A stretch of DNA of 9,009 nt. Source: a bacterium CG2_30_54_10. Its GTDB lineage: Bacteria; Muiribacteriota; Ozemobacteria; Ozemobacterales; Ozemobacteraceae. Where the stretch lies: NCBI GenBank assembly GCA_001872985.1, contig MNYA01000007.1, forward strand, positions 1 through 9,009, given 5' to 3'. A program made the translations under genes and the position numbers. The notes under the pieces are model-generated. The model was not told where the DNA came from. It was given only the letters and a program-made list of their open reading frames with translations, and made no database searches. Of the stretch, positions 7,386 to 9,009 are shown piece by piece. How positions within the stretch are numbered: the stretch's first letter is position 1; every line of letters begins with the position of its first letter.

Positions 7386-8456
7386 ATGGTGCTAATCTCA
7401 GGCCGACCTTTGGTCTTGGTCTCGTTCAAGCTCATGCCCAAGCTCAATCTCATGCCCAAGCTCATGCCCCAGCCCCAGCCCCAGCCCAAACCCAAGCCCT
7501 TGCGTACGTTAATGCGTACGCTCACGTTCACGTTCACGTTCATGCTCATGCTCATGCTCATGCTCATGCTCGTTCCCGTGATTGCTCGGGGGGAGCAGGT
7601 TCACCTGACGGACCTTGGTGATTTCGAGGTCTATTCGGCCCCGGGTTCCGGAAAAAAAGCAAATGGGGCGAAACCGCTTCTTGAAGAAACTTCACGAAAC
7701 GCAATGAACAATGACGGACTGCTCGGTTATTTCGTCTCCGAAACCGCCGACAAGCTCGCGGCGGGGCAGATGTTTGCCGGAGCCAGGTTCGAGTTTCACG
7801 ACCTCACTTCGCGTCGGGGAACGGCGTACCGAGTTGAAGACAAGGGCTCCGTTTCCTCGTTGCTTCTGTCGGTCAACTACATCGGGGAGTGGGCCGAGTG
7901 GGCGGTCACGATTCCGATGCACCGCTGGGATCTGTCAGCACCAAGAACCTACAATCGTATGGCTGACTCGAATGAGGGAATTGGAAATCTCCGCCTCGGC
8001 TGGAAGGCGACGTACCTACCGGACCGGTCGTATTATCGTTTCGCTTACGGCGCGGTCGCCAACGTCACGACCGGAAACCCGGAGACCATGCTTCCGGCGG
8101 GTTCCAGGCGAGAGGACGAGTTGAAACTTTACGGCTGCGTGACGACCCGTGAAACCGACTGGGCGGTTGCAAACCTGGAGCTTGGCGCGATCGTGAACTC
8201 CGGAAATCATGACGACCGGTTCATCTTCGGTCTTTCGATGAGTTACGAGGCGAGCCGGCATGCCACATTGATCGGCGAGCTGGTGGGCGAAATCCAAGGT
8301 GGGAACGACCAGGACACGATGGATCTCATCGCCGGAATCCGACTCGCCCCGACCAGGCAGTCGGTGCTGGAGTTCGCCTATACGAAGAATCTCCGCACCT
8401 TCCGCGAATATGGCTTCGACGACCGCCTCCAGATCGGAACCACTATCCGCTGGTAG
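7386..8456 (+). CDS. Outer-membrane beta-barrel-like protein with repeat-encoded signal peptide
   Basis: The product is 356 residues from ATG 7386, or 314 from ATG 7512. The conventional signal peptide would begin at 7512 (residue 43: MRTL, then FTFTF and LMLMLM blocks, VPVIARG) with likely cleavage after Gly69 (ARG before EQVHL). The better ribosome site is at 7386, which gives an unusual leader rich in M-P-K and P-Q dipeptides ahead of it. The mature part (about 287 residues) alternates amphipathic strands and polar turns, such as SLLLSVNYIGEWAEWAVTI, LRLGWKATY and LIAGIRLA. It ends LQIGTTIRW, and a terminal aromatic is the usual outer-membrane assembly signal. The blocks GNLRLGWK and ANVTTGNPE recall the MetA-pathway-of-phenol-degradation / transporter-like barrel families, but this is a resemblance and not a firm assignment. 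I estimate 10-14 strands. The substrate is unknown. It is probably co-expressed with the preceding TPR gene and could be its outer-membrane partner. Confidence 0.75.
   Translation: MVLISGRPLVLVSFKLMPKLNLMPKLMPQPQPQPKPKPLRTLMRTLTFTFTFMLMLMLMLMLVPVIARGEQVHLTDLGDFEVYSAPGSGKKANGAKPLLEETSRNAMNNDGLLGYFVSETADKLAAGQMFAGARFEFHDLTSRRGTAYRVEDKGSVSSLLLSVNYIGEWAEWAVTIPMHRWDLSAPRTYNRMADSNEGIGNLRLGWKATYLPDRSYYRFAYGAVANVTTGNPETMLPAGSRREDELKLYGCVTTRETDWAVANLELGAIVNSGNHDDRFIFGLSMSYEASRHATLIGELVGEIQGGNDQDTMDLIAGIRLAPTRQSVLEFAYTKNLRTFREYGFDDRLQIGTTIRW
7407..7580 (+). repeat. Degenerate hexanucleotide array (29 units) encoding the barrel protein's leader and signal-peptide core
   Basis: The sequence divides into 29 successive six-base units in a single register, in frame with the barrel gene. 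From 7431 they include CTCATG, CCCAAG, CCCCAG (three in a row, 7467-7484), CGTACG (7503 and 7515), CTCACG, TTCACG (7527-7538), TTCATG, then four perfect CTCATG units (7545-7568). Units 7407-7430 are more worn. Each unit encodes a dipeptide: LM, PK, PQ, LT or FT. The other two forward frames and a reverse frame are also open across it, as expected for a short period. The unit changes gradually from Pro-rich to Leu/Phe/Met-rich, and only the last part forms the hydrophobic core of the signal peptide. Confidence 0.92.
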
Positions 8457-8512
8457 GGGTAAAGCGCGACTAACAATGTCCGCTAAATTTCTCGGTTCGG
8501 CCCCAAATAGTG

Positions 8513-8533
8513 GACGCGGCATCTTGCCGCGTC
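8513..8533. repeat. Perfect 9-bp inverted repeat (GACGCGGCA / TGCCGCGTC, 3-nt loop) in the convergent intergenic region
   Basis: GACGCGGCA at 8513-8521, loop TCT, and TGCCGCGTC at 8525-8533 form a very stable GC-rich hairpin 57 nt after the barrel stop. It lies between two converging genes, where a shared terminator is expected. However, no T-tract follows directly on either strand; a short run of five Ts occurs some 25 nt downstream. It may instead be one copy of a dispersed REP-like palindromic element. The remainder of 8457-8643 shows no gene or RNA that I can recognise. Confidence 0.6.
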
Positions 8534-8643
8534 GCAGCGGCTGGTAACCACTGCCACTTTTTCGCTGAATTCCGACAGAACATTTTAAAGCAGGCATTGA
8601 AACATGAATTTAGTGAAGTTTGGCAGTCACGGGGTAAAGATAG

Positions 8644-9009
8644 CTATTTCAGCCGGTTGTCCAGTTCGTTGATAAAGTTCAGCGAAAGAGTCGCTTCTTT
8701 AGAACCGGCAGGGGAAAGGCGGACCACGCGGGAAAAAATTTCCCGGGCCATTCGGCCGGCCTCATTATCGCCTTTGAGAAACATCAGATCGGTATAAGCA
8801 TTTCCCATGGCCATTAAAAGGCGGACATTCTCGGGTTCTTTCTCAAGGCCGACCTGCAGAACCGCGATTGCATCACGGATCCGGGCATCGCGAGAAAGGC
8901 GGTTAGCCTCGTCGATGATGGCGTCGACATCCATCTGTTTCAGGGCCAGGTCGTCCAGGCGTGGGGTGAAACTCGCTGCTTCCGACGCTACGCGTTGCGA
9001 GGCAATCCT
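8644..9009 (-). CDS. TPR-like protein, C-terminal fragment (5' end beyond the right edge)
   Basis: On the minus strand the frame is open from the window edge to a TAG at 8646-8644, giving the last 121 residues. A Met at 8934 is in frame but has no ribosome site and the coding frame continues upstream, so it is probably internal. The region holds one to two TPR-like units: AIAVLQVGLEKEPENVRLL, followed by MAMGNAYTDL and REIFSRVVRLSP. It ends in a Leu/Asn-rich tail. The gene converges on the barrel gene with a 187-nt gap. It is not a copy of the C-terminus of the 1239-residue TPR protein by eye. The function is unknown beyond a likely protein-protein interaction role; the N-terminal part needed to identify it lies outside. 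Confidence 0.7.
   Translation of the reverse strand, partial: RIASQRVASEAASFTPRLDDLALKQMDVDAIIDEANRLSRDARIRDAIAVLQVGLEKEPENVRLLMAMGNAYTDLMFLKGDNEAGRMAREIFSRVVRLSPAGSKEATLSLNFINELDNRLK

Noticed and set aside
7298..7567. Minus-strand frame coding MSMSMS and GWGWGWG-type repeats, and a plus-strand AHAHAH frame over the same DNA
   Set aside because: A six-base period leaves several frames open; only the frame leading into the barrel protein has a ribosome site and a sensible continuation.
7407..7580. ON/OFF phase variation by repeat slippage
   Set aside because: Gain or loss of a six-base unit keeps the reading frame, so it cannot switch translation off; only length change is possible.

Overview
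The window comes from a diderm (Gram-negative-type) bacterium with moderately GC-rich DNA. The envelope type is suggested by two consecutive genes with Sec signal peptides, the second ending in an outer-membrane beta-barrel-like domain with a C-terminal aromatic residue. The species cannot be named from sequence alone. No rRNA, tRNA, CRISPR array, transposase or phage gene is visible.

Layout, left to right. (1) Positions 3-2159, + strand: the C-terminal ~718 residues of a YgfK-type iron-sulfur flavoprotein (GltD-like FAD/NAD(P)H module plus a C-terminal Cys-rich ferredoxin-like module). It is cut by the left edge and carries an in-frame 15-bp/30-bp repeat insertion in the linker between the modules. 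(2) Positions 2226-3548, +: a complete UDP-N-acetylhexosamine 6-dehydrogenase of the TviB/WbpO/WbpA type, which makes uronic-acid sugar nucleotides for surface polysaccharide. (3) Positions 3549-3651: a short intergenic gap with three tandem 9-mers. (4) Positions 3652-7371, +: a 1239-residue secreted TPR protein. (5) Positions 7386-8456, +: a small beta-barrel-like outer-membrane protein, 14 nt after the TPR gene. The hydrophobic core of its signal peptide is encoded by a long degenerate hexanucleotide array. (6) Positions 8457-8643: a convergent intergenic region with a perfect 9-bp inverted repeat. (7) Positions 8644-9009, - strand: the C-terminal end of a second TPR-like protein, cut by the right edge.

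How the genes may work together: the TPR gene and the barrel gene are almost certainly co-transcribed and both products leave the cytoplasm. With the UDP-sugar dehydrogenase just upstream, the arrangement recalls polysaccharide export systems that pair a periplasmic TPR scaffold with an outer-membrane barrel (AlgK/AlgE, PelB, PgaA). No glycosyltransferase, polymerase or c-di-GMP protein lies in the window, and the barrel is small for that role, so this stays a hypothesis. The YgfK-like enzyme appears metabolically unrelated.

The most distinctive feature is the set of short in-register tandem repeats (periods 15/30, 9 and 6 bp, all multiples of three). Two of them are translated, and one has become the working core of a signal peptide.
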